Below the pieces are notes generated by a model that ran no database searches, was not told the origin of the DNA, and saw only the letters and a list, made by a program, of their open reading frames with translations. Below, one piece after another: positions 24,464 to 32,246 of a stretch of 45,777 bases of DNA. Both the position numbers and the translations under genes were made by a program. The DNA is from Zemynaea arenosa (GTDB lineage: Bacteria; Pseudomonadota; Gammaproteobacteria; Burkholderiales; Burkholderiaceae_D). Where the stretch lies: the NCBI RefSeq assembly GCF_004614185.1, contig NZ_SPVF01000083.1, positions 1-45,777 of the forward strand, read 5' to 3'. The first letter of the stretch is position 1. Each line of letters begins with the position of its first letter.

Positions 24464-24598
24464 CTAGCACAGCGTGAAGGCGGCCAGCAGGGACAGGACG
24501 GCCTCCGGCCGCAGCATTTCGAGAAAGGCCCATAGACTGGCCCAGGCGAAGACAGCGAACAGCAGCAAGGTGCGCAGGGGCCGGGTGGCGGGTCGCAT
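24464..24598 (-). CDS. Possible small membrane protein (44 residues)
   Basis: A 44-residue frame starts 9 bases after the MFS transporter stop on the same strand: [20 protein letters not shown], then [20 protein letters not shown]. It has a basic N-terminus and one or two hydrophobic helices, typical of a small inner-membrane subunit. No clear ribosome-binding site is visible, so it would depend on coupling to the upstream gene. It is convergent with bdhA. I recognise no family. It could be a chance frame in G+C-rich DNA. Confidence 0.4.
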   Translation of the reverse strand: MRPATRPLRTLLLFAVFAWASLWAFLEMLRPEAVLSLLAAFTLC

Positions 24599-24607
24599 GG
24601 CCGGTCT

Positions 24608-25846
24608 TTACGCCATCTGCGCGCGCAGCATGATGGGGGCCGGCTGCTCGCGGATCGGCCAGTGCAGCGCGGCGGCGCCGATGCCGACGGCGATGGCGCA
24701 CAGCCAGACAGCATCATAGGATTGGGTGGCGTCGAACATCACGCCGCCGAGCCACACGCCGAGAAAGCTGCCGATCTGGTGGCCAAGGAAGACGAAGCCG
24801 AACAGCGTCGACAGGTACTGTACGCCGAAGATGCGGGACACGATGCCCGTGGTGAGCGGTACGGTGCCCAGCCAGAGCAGGCCCATGACAAAGGCGAACG
24901 CATACAGCGTGGCTTCGCTCAGCGGCACCAGCACGAACAAGGCGATCGCGGCGGAACGGACCAGATAGAGTCCCGCCAGCAGTTTTGGCTTGCTCAGTTT
25001 TGCGCCGAGCAGTCCGCAGACATAAGTGCCCGCCACATTCGCCATCGCGATGATGGCCAGCGCCGCCATCGCGCTGCGGCCGTCCAGGCCTTTGTCGAGC
25101 AGGTAGGCCGGCAGGTGGGTGGCGATGAAGGCCAGCTGGAAGCCACAGGCCAGGAAGCCGATCCCCAGCATCCAGAGATCGCGATGGCCCGCCGCAGCCC
25201 GCAGGGTCGCGCGCATCGACTGCGGCGCGTTGGGGCGCGGATCAGCGGCTGCGCTGACCGCGCCGCCAACGGGCGGGGCGTCGTGCAACGGCAGCGCGAA
25301 CACGCACAGGCAACTGATGGCCACCGCCAGCAGCACCAGCGCGCCCTGCGCACCGAGGGCGGCCAACGCGTTCTGCGCGGCGGGGACGGATACGAACTGC
25401 CCCAGGCCACCCGCCGCTCCCGCCAGTGCCAACCCCCATGCGCGCCGCTCCGGCGGCAGCATGCGGCTCAGCGCCCCATAGATGGCGCCGAACGAAGTGC
25501 ACGACAGCGCCACCCCGATCACCAGCCCCGCACTGAGCGCAAACTCGCCCGGCGTGGTGGCGCGCGCCATCGCATACAGCCCGGCACCGTACAGCAGGCA
25601 GCCCGCAAAGATCACGCGCCGCGAACCAAACCGGTCCGCCACCATGCCCGTGAACGGCTGGGCAATGCCCCACACAAGATTCTGCAGCGCCAGCGCAAAC
25701 GCGAAGTCAGCCCGCGTCCACGCATGCGCCGTCGTGAGCGGGAGCAGAAAGAGCCCCTGCACGTGCCGGATGCCGAGGGCCAGCCCCATGATCGCGCCGC
25801 CGGACAGCACCAGCAGCAGTGGAGAGAAGTGCCAGCGTCGCGTCAT
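24608..25846 (-). CDS. Major facilitator superfamily transporter
   Basis: A 412-residue inner-membrane transporter with about twelve hydrophobic helices and the MFS loop 2-3 motif [13 protein letters not shown]. The [12 protein letters not shown] and [30 protein letters not shown] segments are of the kind found in anion and organic-acid symporters of the OFA/MCT-like group, but the substrate cannot be called. I start at the second of two adjacent ATGs (25846), 5 bases after GAGG. The longer frame to 25888 would run through a perfect operator-like dyad. A small membrane frame follows after 9 bases. It is divergent from the amidohydrolase. Confidence 0.85.
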   Translation of the reverse strand: MTRRWHFSPLLLVLSGGAIMGLALGIRHVQGLFLLPLTTAHAWTRADFAFALALQNLVWGIAQPFTGMVADRFGSRRVIFAGCLLYGAGLYAMARATTPGEFALSAGLVIGVALSCTSFGAIYGALSRMLPPERRAWGLALAGAAGGLGQFVSVPAAQNALAALGAQGALVLLAVAISCLCVFALPLHDAPPVGGAVSAAADPRPNAPQSMRATLRAAAGHRDLWMLGIGFLACGFQLAFIATHLPAYLLDKGLDGRSAMAALAIIAMANVAGTYVCGLLGAKLSKPKLLAGLYLVRSAAIALFVLVPLSEATLYAFAFVMGLLWLGTVPLTTGIVSRIFGVQYLSTLFGFVFLGHQIGSFLGVWLGGVMFDATQSYDAVWLCAIAVGIGAAALHWPIREQPAPIMLRAQMA

Positions 25847-25866
25847 CATTGCCTCGTCCCAGTTGA

Positions 25867-25885
25867 AATACTGGTCCCCAGTATT
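25867..25885. promoter_or_regulatory. Operator-like dyad upstream of the MFS gene
   Basis: AATACTGG-TCC-CCAGTATT, a perfect 8-base inverted repeat with a 3-base spacer, about 20 bases before the MFS start. It is not followed by a T-run, so it is an operator rather than a terminator. No regulator gene is adjacent. The binding protein is unknown; TetR- and GntR-type repressors use dyads of this size. Confidence 0.6.
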
Positions 25886-25951
25886 CACGCGCCCCGCCCC
25901 GCCCTCAAGCGCAAAATTCGCATCCTACGCATGCGCGCCGCGCATGGCACC

Positions 25952-25980
25952 GTGGCATGCGCCCAAACGATGGGCTATGA
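25952..25980 (+). promoter_or_regulatory. Candidate promoter of the amidohydrolase gene
   Basis: TATGAT (25975-25980) is a good -10. Seventeen bases upstream lies TGGCAT, a poor -35. Transcription would begin near 25987, about 28 bases before the ATG, leaving room for the AAGGAG site seen there. Confidence 0.4.
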
Positions 25981-26014
25981 TGCCGCGTCCATTTCGCTGC
26001 CTGAAGGAGCCCGC

Positions 26015-27301
26015 ATGAAACGCCGCCTGACCACCCTGGCCCTGTCCGTCGCCGCCGTCACCGCCAGCGCCCAGCCGCCACAGCCCGCGCCAGCCACGCT
26101 GGTCACGCCGGACGCCGTATGGACGGGCGACGGCGCGGTACACGCGGGGTGGTCGGTGCTCGTCACCGGCAACCGCATCACAGCCGTGGGCCCCGCCGCG
26201 CAGCTGCAAGTCCCCGCCAACGCCCAGCGCCTCGCCCTCCCCGGCAAGACCCTGATCCCCGGCCTGATCGAGCTGCACTCGCACGTGCTGCTCCACCCCT
26301 ACAACGAAACCACCTGGGACGACCAGGTGCTGAAGGAGCCCGTCGAATACCGCGTGCTGGAAGCGGCCAAGCACTCAGCCGAGAGCCTGCAATCCGGCTT
26401 CACCACTCTGCGCGACCTGGGCACGGAAGGCGCGGGCTACGCCGACGTGGCCATCAAGCGTGCCATCGACGACGGCACCATCCCGGGACCGCGTTTGTTC
26501 GTGGCGACCAAGGCGATCGTCGCCAGCGGCAGCTACGGCCCATCGGCCAAGAGCTACCGCTACGACCTCGATTTCCCGAAAGGCGCGCAGGAAGCGACCG
26601 GCGTCGACGAAGTGGTGCGCGCGGTGCGCGAGCAGGCGGGCCACGGCGCGGACTGGATCAAGTACTACGGCGACTACCGCACCGGCGCGGATGGCTCGGC
26701 GCGCCCCACCTTCACGTTCGAGGAAGTGAAGGCGCTGATCGCGACCGCCCACCAGTCGGGCCGCAAGGTCGCCGTCCACGCCAGCACCGACGAAGCGATG
26801 CGCATGGCCGTGCTGGCGGGCGTGGACACCATCGAGCATGGCTACGGCGGCTCGGACGCCACCTTCAAGCTGATGGCCGAGAAGAAGGTCGCCTTCCTGC
26901 CCACGCTCACCGCGCCGGAAGCGATCGGAGAATACTTCCAGAAGCACGTGCGCGGCTCCGCGCCAACGCCGGCGATGCAGGAGGCCATCGACGCCTTCAC
27001 CCGCGCGCGCAAGGCGGGCGTGATCATCGGCTGCGGCAGCGACGTGGGCGTGTTCAAGCACGGCAGCAGCGCGCGCGAACTGGAGTGGCTGGTCAAGCTG
27101 GGGATGACGCCGACCGAGGCGCTGCAGGCGGCGACCACGGTGGCCGCGCGCGTCCTCGACAAGCAGAACGACCTGGGCGCCATCAAGCCAGGTGCGTTTG
27201 CGGACCTGGTGGCGGTCGAAGGCGACCCGACCAAGGATATCGGAACGCTCTACAAGGTCCGCTTCGTGATGAAAAACGGGACCGTGTACCGCAACCAGTA
27301 A
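26015..27301 (+). CDS. Secreted amidohydrolase, Xaa-Pro dipeptidase/imidazolonepropionase-like
   Basis: A 428-residue metal-dependent hydrolase of the amidohydrolase superfamily. The signal peptide [20 protein letters not shown] predicts export. The metal-site motifs are HSH (His88, His90) in [13 protein letters not shown], a conserved Lys in [19 protein letters not shown] and IEHGYGG histidines, and the catalytic Asp in [12 protein letters not shown]. The C-terminal strand [17 protein letters not shown] is typical of the family. Members of this group cleave the peptide bond of Xaa-Pro, or N-acyl/carbamoyl compounds. AAGGAG precedes the ATG. The gene stands alone, divergent from the MFS gene and convergent with the metallo-beta-lactamase. 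Confidence 0.88.
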   Translation: MKRRLTTLALSVAAVTASAQPPQPAPATLVTPDAVWTGDGAVHAGWSVLVTGNRITAVGPAAQLQVPANAQRLALPGKTLIPGLIELHSHVLLHPYNETTWDDQVLKEPVEYRVLEAAKHSAESLQSGFTTLRDLGTEGAGYADVAIKRAIDDGTIPGPRLFVATKAIVASGSYGPSAKSYRYDLDFPKGAQEATGVDEVVRAVREQAGHGADWIKYYGDYRTGADGSARPTFTFEEVKALIATAHQSGRKVAVHASTDEAMRMAVLAGVDTIEHGYGGSDATFKLMAEKKVAFLPTLTAPEAIGEYFQKHVRGSAPTPAMQEAIDAFTRARKAGVIIGCGSDVGVFKHGSSARELEWLVKLGMTPTEALQAATTVAARVLDKQNDLGAIKPGAFADLVAVEGDPTKDIGTLYKVRFVMKNGTVYRNQ

Positions 27302-27323
27302 CCGCCCGCGTTCCCGCGCGAAA

Positions 27324-28187
27324 TTACTTCTTCGCCGGGCGCTGCGCCTCTTCCGCCAGCTGCGCGGCGAGGCGCTCCTGGCCCTTGGCCGCGTAGGCGC
27401 GGCAGGCATTCGTATCAACAAACGAACCCTTGGCCTGGCGCTCCATCAAGCCGCTGGCATCGGGGTGTGCGCTGATCAGGATGTCGCACTGGAGACCCGC
27501 GAGCATGGCCAGCGTGTGCTCGAGCCCGGCCTTGGCGCCCGGCCAGCGCGGGTCGCCGCCGTAGCGGAAGCTGTCGTCACCGTAGGCCGTTACGCTGTCC
27601 GCGTAGACCATGTTGAGCGCCTTGCCGTTCTCGCTCGACTGCCACGTCCAGCTGGTGCCACCGGGCGTGTGACCCGGCGAATAGTGCGCGGTCAGCTTGA
27701 GCGGGCCGACGCTAAGCACTTCCCCATCCTTCACGGTATGCAGGGTGCCGACCGGTGCAAACGGCATGTCCACGAGGTTGGCGTACTGCGGATCGTCCGC
27801 CGTCGGCTTGCCCGTCTTGAGCACCGGCGCGGCCAGCGTGCTGGCGACCACCGTCGCGCCACTGAGCTTCTGGAGCTCGGCGATGCCGCCCACGTGATCG
27901 AAATGTGCATGCGAGATCAGGATGTACTTGATGTCCCCGACCTTGAACCCGAGCTGGCGGATGTGCGGGACGATCTGCTGCGGCGACTTCCCCGTGCCGC
28001 CGTCGATCAGCACATGGCCGGCGGGCGACGTCACGAGCACCGCACTCACGCCGCCCGGGCCGACGTAGTACGTATTCCCATGCACCTTGAATGGTTGCTG
28101 CGGCGCGTCCCAGTCCGCAGCGGCGGCCTGCCCAGCGCTCAAAGCGGATGCGCATACGGCGGCGCCGAGCGCCAATTTGATCTTCAT
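27324..28187 (-). CDS. Subclass B3 metallo-beta-lactamase
   Basis: A 287-residue periplasmic zinc hydrolase with signal peptide MKIKLALGAAVCASALSAGQ (then AAAA). The two-zinc site is complete: His93, His95, Asp97 and His98 in SHAHFDHVGG, His173 in SPGHTPGGTSW and His241 in LISAHPDASGL. HxHxDH together with His241 and absence of the B1-type Cys place it in subclass B3, the group of chromosomal enzymes such as THIN-B of Janthinobacterium and L1. It would hydrolyse most beta-lactams including carbapenems, though a lactonase-like role cannot be excluded. Its ATG overlaps the pgeF stop (ATGA). The upstream divergent blaI-M56 pair suggests regulated expression. Confidence 0.92.
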   Translation of the reverse strand: MKIKLALGAAVCASALSAGQAAAADWDAPQQPFKVHGNTYYVGPGGVSAVLVTSPAGHVLIDGGTGKSPQQIVPHIRQLGFKVGDIKYILISHAHFDHVGGIAELQKLSGATVVASTLAAPVLKTGKPTADDPQYANLVDMPFAPVGTLHTVKDGEVLSVGPLKLTAHYSPGHTPGGTSWTWQSSENGKALNMVYADSVTAYGDDSFRYGGDPRWPGAKAGLEHTLAMLAGLQCDILISAHPDASGLMERQAKGSFVDTNACRAYAAKGQERLAAQLAEEAQRPAKK

Positions 28188-28855
28188 GAGTGTCCTTGGG
28201 AAGTGATGATGAGCCCCGCATGCTGCTGGGAGTTGCGGTCGCCGCGCCGGTAGCTGCGGTAGATGAATTCACTATCGGCGCCGCGCGTGCAGCAGGTGCA
28301 GCCGCCGACATGTTCGAGCGCCTCGATGCCGCCTGCGCGCAGCTGGTGTTCGGCCACTGCGCGCAGGTCGAAATGGCGCGGCGTGGGCAGCACATGCTCC
28401 GGCGGCATGTCTGCAAAGCGGCGCAGGAAGTCCTGGGCCAGTTCCTCGCTCACCTCATAACACGGCGCACAGATGGTGGGGCCGATCGCCGCGACCCAGC
28501 CGCCCTGCTCCGCGCCGAGCTCCGTGAGAATCTGCGGAATGATCCCGGCATGCAGCCCGCGCCAGCCCGCGTGGACCGCCGCCACCGCCGTGCCATCGCG
28601 CCGCGCCAGCAGCAGCGGCACGCAATCCGCGGTGATCACGCTGACGGGAATGCCGGGTTCGGACGTGTGGAACGCATCCGCCTCGCCGACCGGCTGGCGG
28701 TGCGTCACGACGCGGGCGGCATGCGTGCCATGCACCTGCTTCTTCAGCGGCCGCAGGTCCCATGCCTCCTGCAAGGCCGCAGGGACCAGCTCAGTGGCGG
28801 TCCCGAATCCATGCACGACGCCGGGGATGGCGGCGAGCAGACTGCTGACGATCAA
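28184..28855 (-). CDS. pgeF: Peptidoglycan editing factor PgeF (YfiH/DUF152, multicopper oxidoreductase fold)
   Basis: A 223-residue protein of the YfiH/PgeF family, which removes misincorporated residues (L-Ser in place of L-Ala) from peptidoglycan precursors and was formerly annotated as laccase or purine nucleoside phosphorylase. The metal/active-site triad is seen as His42 (QVHGTHAARVV), Cys78 (ITADCVPLLL) and His95 (VHAGWRG). The C-terminal GGCTCCTRGADSEFIYRSYRRG is also typical. The start is a TTG with AAGGAG six bases upstream. It sits between the SIMPL gene (19 bases) and the B3 beta-lactamase (4-base overlap), so a cell-wall enzyme is locked into one operon with a beta-lactamase. Confidence 0.9.
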   Translation of the reverse strand: MIVSSLLAAIPGVVHGFGTATELVPAALQEAWDLRPLKKQVHGTHAARVVTHRQPVGEADAFHTSEPGIPVSVITADCVPLLLARRDGTAVAAVHAGWRGLHAGIIPQILTELGAEQGGWVAAIGPTICAPCYEVSEELAQDFLRRFADMPPEHVLPTPRHFDLRAVAEHQLRAGGIEALEHVGGCTCCTRGADSEFIYRSYRRGDRNSQQHAGLIITSQGHS

Positions 28856-28874
28856 ACTTCACTCCTTCTGTTCC

Positions 28875-29576
28875 TTACTTGATGCGGTAGACCACATCGA
28901 CCTGCTGCTGCAGCTTCACCGCCTGCACGGCCAGGTATTCGCTGGCGGGCCGCGGTGCGCTGGCGGGCGCGCGGTCCCTAGTGTAACGGAAGTCGGACTC
29001 GACGAAGCCCATGGACGTGCTCAAATTCTTCACCGGCGCGTAGCTGATGCCCGCCACCGCGCCGACCTTTCTCCCCGCGCCCTTCGCCAGCGCCTCGGCG
29101 TGCACTTTCGCGTCCTGCACGGCGTCCGCCAACAGCTGCATTTCGAGCTGGTGCCGCTGAGTGCTGCCGAAATCGACCGCCAGCCCCTCGATATTCTGCA
29201 TGCCCAGCACCGGTTGCACCAGCGCGGCCCACACCGAGATGTCGCGCACCAGGATGCGCACGCCGACCTTGATGTCCCAGCCCGTGCCGTCCTTGCGCAC
29301 GTCGCGGCGCGGGTCGGCGATGGTCACATCGTCCGCCGCGATGCCGATCGACGCGGCCAGCGCCTTGATCTCGCCGGCGCGGGTGCCCACGGTGGCAGCC
29401 GCGGTTTCGGCATTGGCATCGCTGGCGACGATTTCGAAATCGAGGGTCGCTTCGTCGGATGCCACGCTGATCTCTGCACGGCCATTGGCATGGATGAAGG
29501 GATAGTTGGGCAGTTCGGCGGCTTGGGACAGCGAGGCAGAGACGGTCAGCAGGGCTGCGGCGATGCGGGTCTTCAT
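28875..29576 (-). CDS. SIMPL-domain (DUF541) periplasmic protein
   Basis: A 233-residue exported protein: signal peptide MKTRIAAALLTVSASLSQA, then a DUF541/SIMPL domain beginning IHANGRAEISVASDEATLDFEIVAS with the family's ANAETAAATVGTRAGEIKALAAS helix and the GRKVGAVAGISYAP strand. SIMPL proteins are periplasmic or outer-membrane oligomers of poorly defined role, linked to oxidative stress in some species. GGGAG precedes the ATG at 29576; the frame extends further upstream but would cross the operator. It is the first gene of the probable SIMPL-pgeF-beta-lactamase operon. Confidence 0.85.
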   Translation of the reverse strand: MKTRIAAALLTVSASLSQAAELPNYPFIHANGRAEISVASDEATLDFEIVASDANAETAAATVGTRAGEIKALAASIGIAADDVTIADPRRDVRKDGTGWDIKVGVRILVRDISVWAALVQPVLGMQNIEGLAVDFGSTQRHQLEMQLLADAVQDAKVHAEALAKGAGRKVGAVAGISYAPVKNLSTSMGFVESDFRYTRDRAPASAPRPASEYLAVQAVKLQQQVDVVYRIK

Positions 29577-29605
29577 GGGGACTCCCGTAGTTGTGTGAGA
29601 CCGCA

Positions 29606-29634
29606 GCATAAAACAATGTAGACATCGATGTCTA
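29606..29634 (-). promoter_or_regulatory. Candidate promoter of SIMPL-pgeF-beta-lactamase operon
   Basis: On the minus strand TAGACA (29634-29629, five of six matches to TTGACA) is followed after about 18 bases by TATGCT. The -35 and spacer coincide with the perfect 16-base palindrome at 29619-29634, so a bound repressor would block RNA polymerase. Confidence 0.5.
29619..29634. promoter_or_regulatory. BlaI-type operator 1, perfect palindrome
   Basis: TAGACATCGATGTCTA is a perfect 16-base palindrome. BlaI/MecI repressors bind dyads with ACA and TGT halves around a short centre, and this site has that form. It covers the -35 region of the leftward SIMPL promoter and lies 93 bases before blaI. 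Confidence 0.75.
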
Positions 29635-29654
29635 GTTCGGATATTCTGGCGACA

Positions 29655-29682
29655 TGGACATGCCAGCACACGTCCTTATAAA
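29655..29682 (+). promoter_or_regulatory. Promoter of blaI-M56
   Basis: TGGACA (29655-29660), a 16-base spacer and TATAAA (29677-29682). This is one of the best sigma-70 matches in the window. The second operator dyad begins six bases after the -10, over the likely start of transcription. Confidence 0.65.
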
Positions 29683-29687
29683 AACAC

Positions 29688-29703
29688 TAGACAACGTCTT
29701 CTA
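29688..29703. promoter_or_regulatory. BlaI-type operator 2, imperfect dyad
   Basis: TAGACAACGTCTTCTA matches operator 1 at 12 of 16 positions. A further half-site TAGACA follows at 29708-29713. Its place just after the -10 fits autorepression of blaI. Confidence 0.6.
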
Positions 29704-29726
29704 CACATAGACACTGAGGAGGGTAC

Positions 29727-30101
29727 ATGCCCGACGCGATTAAGCCCACACCGGCGGAACTGGACCTGCTGCAGGTCCTGTGGCCGCTCGGCTCCGCCAC
29801 CGCCAAGCAGGTGCACCAAGCGATGCAGAAGGAGAAGCCGGAGGTGACCTACGCCACCGTGCTGCGTCTCATGCAGATCATGCACGGCAAAGGACTGCTG
29901 ATTCGCGATGAAAGCCAGCGCTCGCACGTGTACGCCCCGGCGCAGGCGCAGGACTCACTCCAGACCAACCTGCTGAAGGACCTGATCAACCGCGCCTTCT
30001 CCGGCTCCGCCAAGGCGCTGGTGCTGGCGGCGCTCAAGAGCGGCATCTCGCGCAAGGAGCGCGACGAAATCGAAAAACTTCTGCGGGAGGATGGCAAATG
30101 A
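29727..30101 (+). CDS. BlaI/MecI-family repressor
   Basis: A 124-residue winged-helix repressor: PTPAELDLLQVLWPLGSATAKQVHQAM, VTYATVLRLMQIMHGKGLLIRDESQRSHVYAPA, then a C-terminal dimerisation region ending KERDEIEKLLRED. BlaI-type proteins repress divergent or adjacent genes until cleaved by their membrane metalloprotease partner. GAGGAG precedes the ATG. The M56 protease gene follows with a 4-base ATGA overlap. Two TAGACA-type dyads lie upstream. Predicted targets are its own operon and the leftward SIMPL-pgeF-beta-lactamase genes. Confidence 0.92.
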   Translation: MPDAIKPTPAELDLLQVLWPLGSATAKQVHQAMQKEKPEVTYATVLRLMQIMHGKGLLIRDESQRSHVYAPAQAQDSLQTNLLKDLINRAFSGSAKALVLAALKSGISRKERDEIEKLLREDGK

Positions 30102-31414
30102 GCGGCATGAACAACGTCATCGAAGTCGTCGGCTGGACCCTCGTGGATTTCGCCTGGCAGGGCGCGGTGATCGGCGTGATCACCGCCCTGCTCCTGCTTA
30201 CCATGCGCGGCGCCGGTCCGCGCCAGCGCTACCTTGTGGCCTGCGCGGGCCTGCTGGCCTGCATGGCCTGGCCCGCGCTGCAACTGATGGCGCGGCTGGC
30301 GGACGGCCCTGCCACTGCCGCCAGCGTGCGTTCGATGATGGCAGCCGGCGGCGGCATCGCCACGTCCACCGCGGGCCTGGCAGGCCTGGTGCAGGATCAC
30401 TTGCCGGCGATCGTGGGCGCATGGGCCTTGTGTGCACTGCTGATGGCGGGCCGCATGCTGCTGGGACTCGCCTGGATCGGCCGCGCGGGCAACGAGGACA
30501 GTCAAGCGCACCCGGAATTGCAGCGCCGCCTGGACGCCCTGGCCGAGCGCTTCGGCATCGGCCGCGCGGTGCGCGTGCGGGTGCTGGCGAACATCCAGAG
30601 CCCGATCACGGCGGGCTGGCTCAAGCCCATCATCATGATCCCGGCATCGCTGGCGACCCGCATGCCCACTGACCTGCTGGAGGCCCTGCTGGCGCACGAA
30701 CTGGCGCACGTCAAGCGCATGGACTATGTAGTCAACCTGGTGCAGCACCTGGTGGAGACGGTGCTGTTCTACCACCCGGCCGTGTGGTGGATCTCGCGCC
30801 AGGTGCGCGCCGAGCGTGAAAAGATCGCGGACGACCTGGCGGCTCGCCACCTGGGCGAGCCGCGCCGCCTGGCACGCGCACTGTCGGAACTGGAGAAGAT
30901 GCAGTTTAGCGGCCGCAATCTGGCGCTGGGTGCCGATGGTGGAGACCTGGTCGACCGCATCGCACGGCTGGTACGCCCGCAGCAGCGGCCCGCAGCGTGG
31001 AACGCTTTGCTGCCACTGATCCTGGTCGCGACGCTGGGCGCCGCGCCTCTGCTGCAAGCGTCCGTCGCCAACCCGGCAGCGGGTACGCCTAGTGCGTCCT
31101 CCGCGCAGGGGAAACGGGACGCGTCCAGAGTGACTGGCGACCGCCAGGCCGTCGTGGACTTTGCCAGCTGCTCTAAGCCGAACTACCCGCATGAGTCGCT
31201 GGCCAAGCTGGAAACCGGCACCGTGACCCTGGCCTTCGACATTACGGTTACCGGCGACGTGGGAAGCGCCACCGTCAAGAAGAGCAGCGGCCACCCGCTG
31301 CTGGACGAAGCCGCCCGCAGCGCCATCGCCCTCTGCAAGTTCAAGCCTGCGCTCAAGCGGGGCCGCGCCATCGCCTCCACCACCTACGTCCAATACGTCT
31401 GGACGCTGGACTAA
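30098..31414 (+). CDS. BlaR1-like M56 membrane metallopeptidase fused to a TonB C-terminal domain
   Basis: A 438-residue inner-membrane protein. Hydrophobic helices lie at about 15-36, 45-66 and 103-127. The M56 protease domain carries the zinc motif HELAH (His200, Glu201, His204) and a downstream Glu near 239-241 (AEREKIADD). A fourth helix (about 301-322) is followed by a Ser/Ala-rich linker and a TonB C-terminal domain (about 352-437, PNYPHESLAKLETGTVTLAFDITVTGDV). Classical BlaR1 ends in a penicillin-binding sensor; here that is replaced by TonB_C. By family analogy the protease cleaves BlaI on signal. Input through a TonB-type domain is inference. The TonB-dependent receptor 0.8 kb downstream is a possible partner. 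Confidence 0.9.
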   Translation: MSGMNNVIEVVGWTLVDFAWQGAVIGVITALLLLTMRGAGPRQRYLVACAGLLACMAWPALQLMARLADGPATAASVRSMMAAGGGIATSTAGLAGLVQDHLPAIVGAWALCALLMAGRMLLGLAWIGRAGNEDSQAHPELQRRLDALAERFGIGRAVRVRVLANIQSPITAGWLKPIIMIPASLATRMPTDLLEALLAHELAHVKRMDYVVNLVQHLVETVLFYHPAVWWISRQVRAEREKIADDLAARHLGEPRRLARALSELEKMQFSGRNLALGADGGDLVDRIARLVRPQQRPAAWNALLPLILVATLGAAPLLQASVANPAAGTPSASSAQGKRDASRVTGDRQAVVDFASCSKPNYPHESLAKLETGTVTLAFDITVTGDVGSATVKKSSGHPLLDEAARSAIALCKFKPALKRGRAIASTTYVQYVWTLD

Positions 31415-31500
31415 ACCTCCCCTGATCTGATCCCTCCCGGACCCGGCGTACACGCCGGGACGGGACTCCTTTTGCCTGTCGTCTGCCCATCGCCCAGTCC

Positions 31501-32235
31501 ATGCCCTTGCTCCGCCTGCCCCTGTTCGCGCTGAAAATCCTGCTCGTTATGGCCGCCCTGTATGCCGCCGCGGTCATCTACCCGCAGCCCGCCTTTGCCC
31601 ACCACGTCCGCTACGGCAGCGACGACATCTGGTCTGACGAGCCGATCCCCGCCGAAATTGCGGCCGTGCTGGACGACGCGCACCGCCGCCTGCGCCGCTC
31701 GCCGTGGTACGACGAGCGGGAAGGCATGCGCCTCTTCATCTGCAATGCGCCGTGGCGGCTCTGGTTCTTCGGCCAGCGCTTCAATACCACGATGGGCGGC
31801 GGCACTTCCTTCCTCACGCGGCACATCTTCCTGCACGCCGCCGACATCAAGGCCAATGCCCTGCGCATGCCCCCCGGCCGCCCTCTGTACGACGCCGAGG
31901 TCCGTACGCTCTCCTACTTCATCGCGCACGAAGGCACGCATGCGCTGACGGCGCGCGTCCACGGCCCGCTGTCCGGCTATCGCTTGCCGGTGTGGCTCAC
32001 GGAAGGCTATGCGGATTACGTCGCCAAGGGCCCGGACCTGGACGTCGGCAGGCAGCGTGGCCTGTACCGGGCGGGCGCGCTCGAGAACCCACCACGCGAC
32101 TACCAGCGCTACCAGCTGGAAGTGGATTTCATGCTGCACGAAGGTGGCCGCAGCCTGAACCAGCTGTTTGCGGCTCCACTGTCCGAAGCAGAGGTGCGCC
32201 GTCTGCTGGACGCCCGCCTCGCCGCCCAACGTTGA
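31501..32235 (+). CDS. Putative secreted or membrane-anchored zinc peptidase (HEGTH)
   Basis: A 244-residue protein with one N-terminal hydrophobic segment (LFALKILLVMAALYAAAVIY), a possible cleavage at PAFAHH, and an extracytoplasmic domain. The zinc-peptidase signature HEGTH (in FIAHEGTHALTARV) is followed by a second Glu in LTEGYADYVA, the gluzincin arrangement HExxH-E. I do not recognise a named family. There is no clear ribosome site before the ATG at 31501, and an ATG 16 codons later would also leave a signal sequence, so the start is uncertain. The gene lies 86 bases after the M56 gene and 11 bases before the TonB-dependent receptor, so it is probably co-transcribed with the latter. 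Confidence 0.7.
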   Translation: MPLLRLPLFALKILLVMAALYAAAVIYPQPAFAHHVRYGSDDIWSDEPIPAEIAAVLDDAHRRLRRSPWYDEREGMRLFICNAPWRLWFFGQRFNTTMGGGTSFLTRHIFLHAADIKANALRMPPGRPLYDAEVRTLSYFIAHEGTHALTARVHGPLSGYRLPVWLTEGYADYVAKGPDLDVGRQRGLYRAGALENPPRDYQRYQLEVDFMLHEGGRSLNQLFAAPLSEAEVRRLLDARLAAQR

Positions 32236-32246
32236 ATGGACCCGCT

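Noticed and set aside
31704-32246. N-terminal extension of the TonB-dependent receptor into the peptidase gene
   Set aside because: The extension is an out-of-frame reading of the peptidase gene. A signal peptide appears only from the TTG at 32247.
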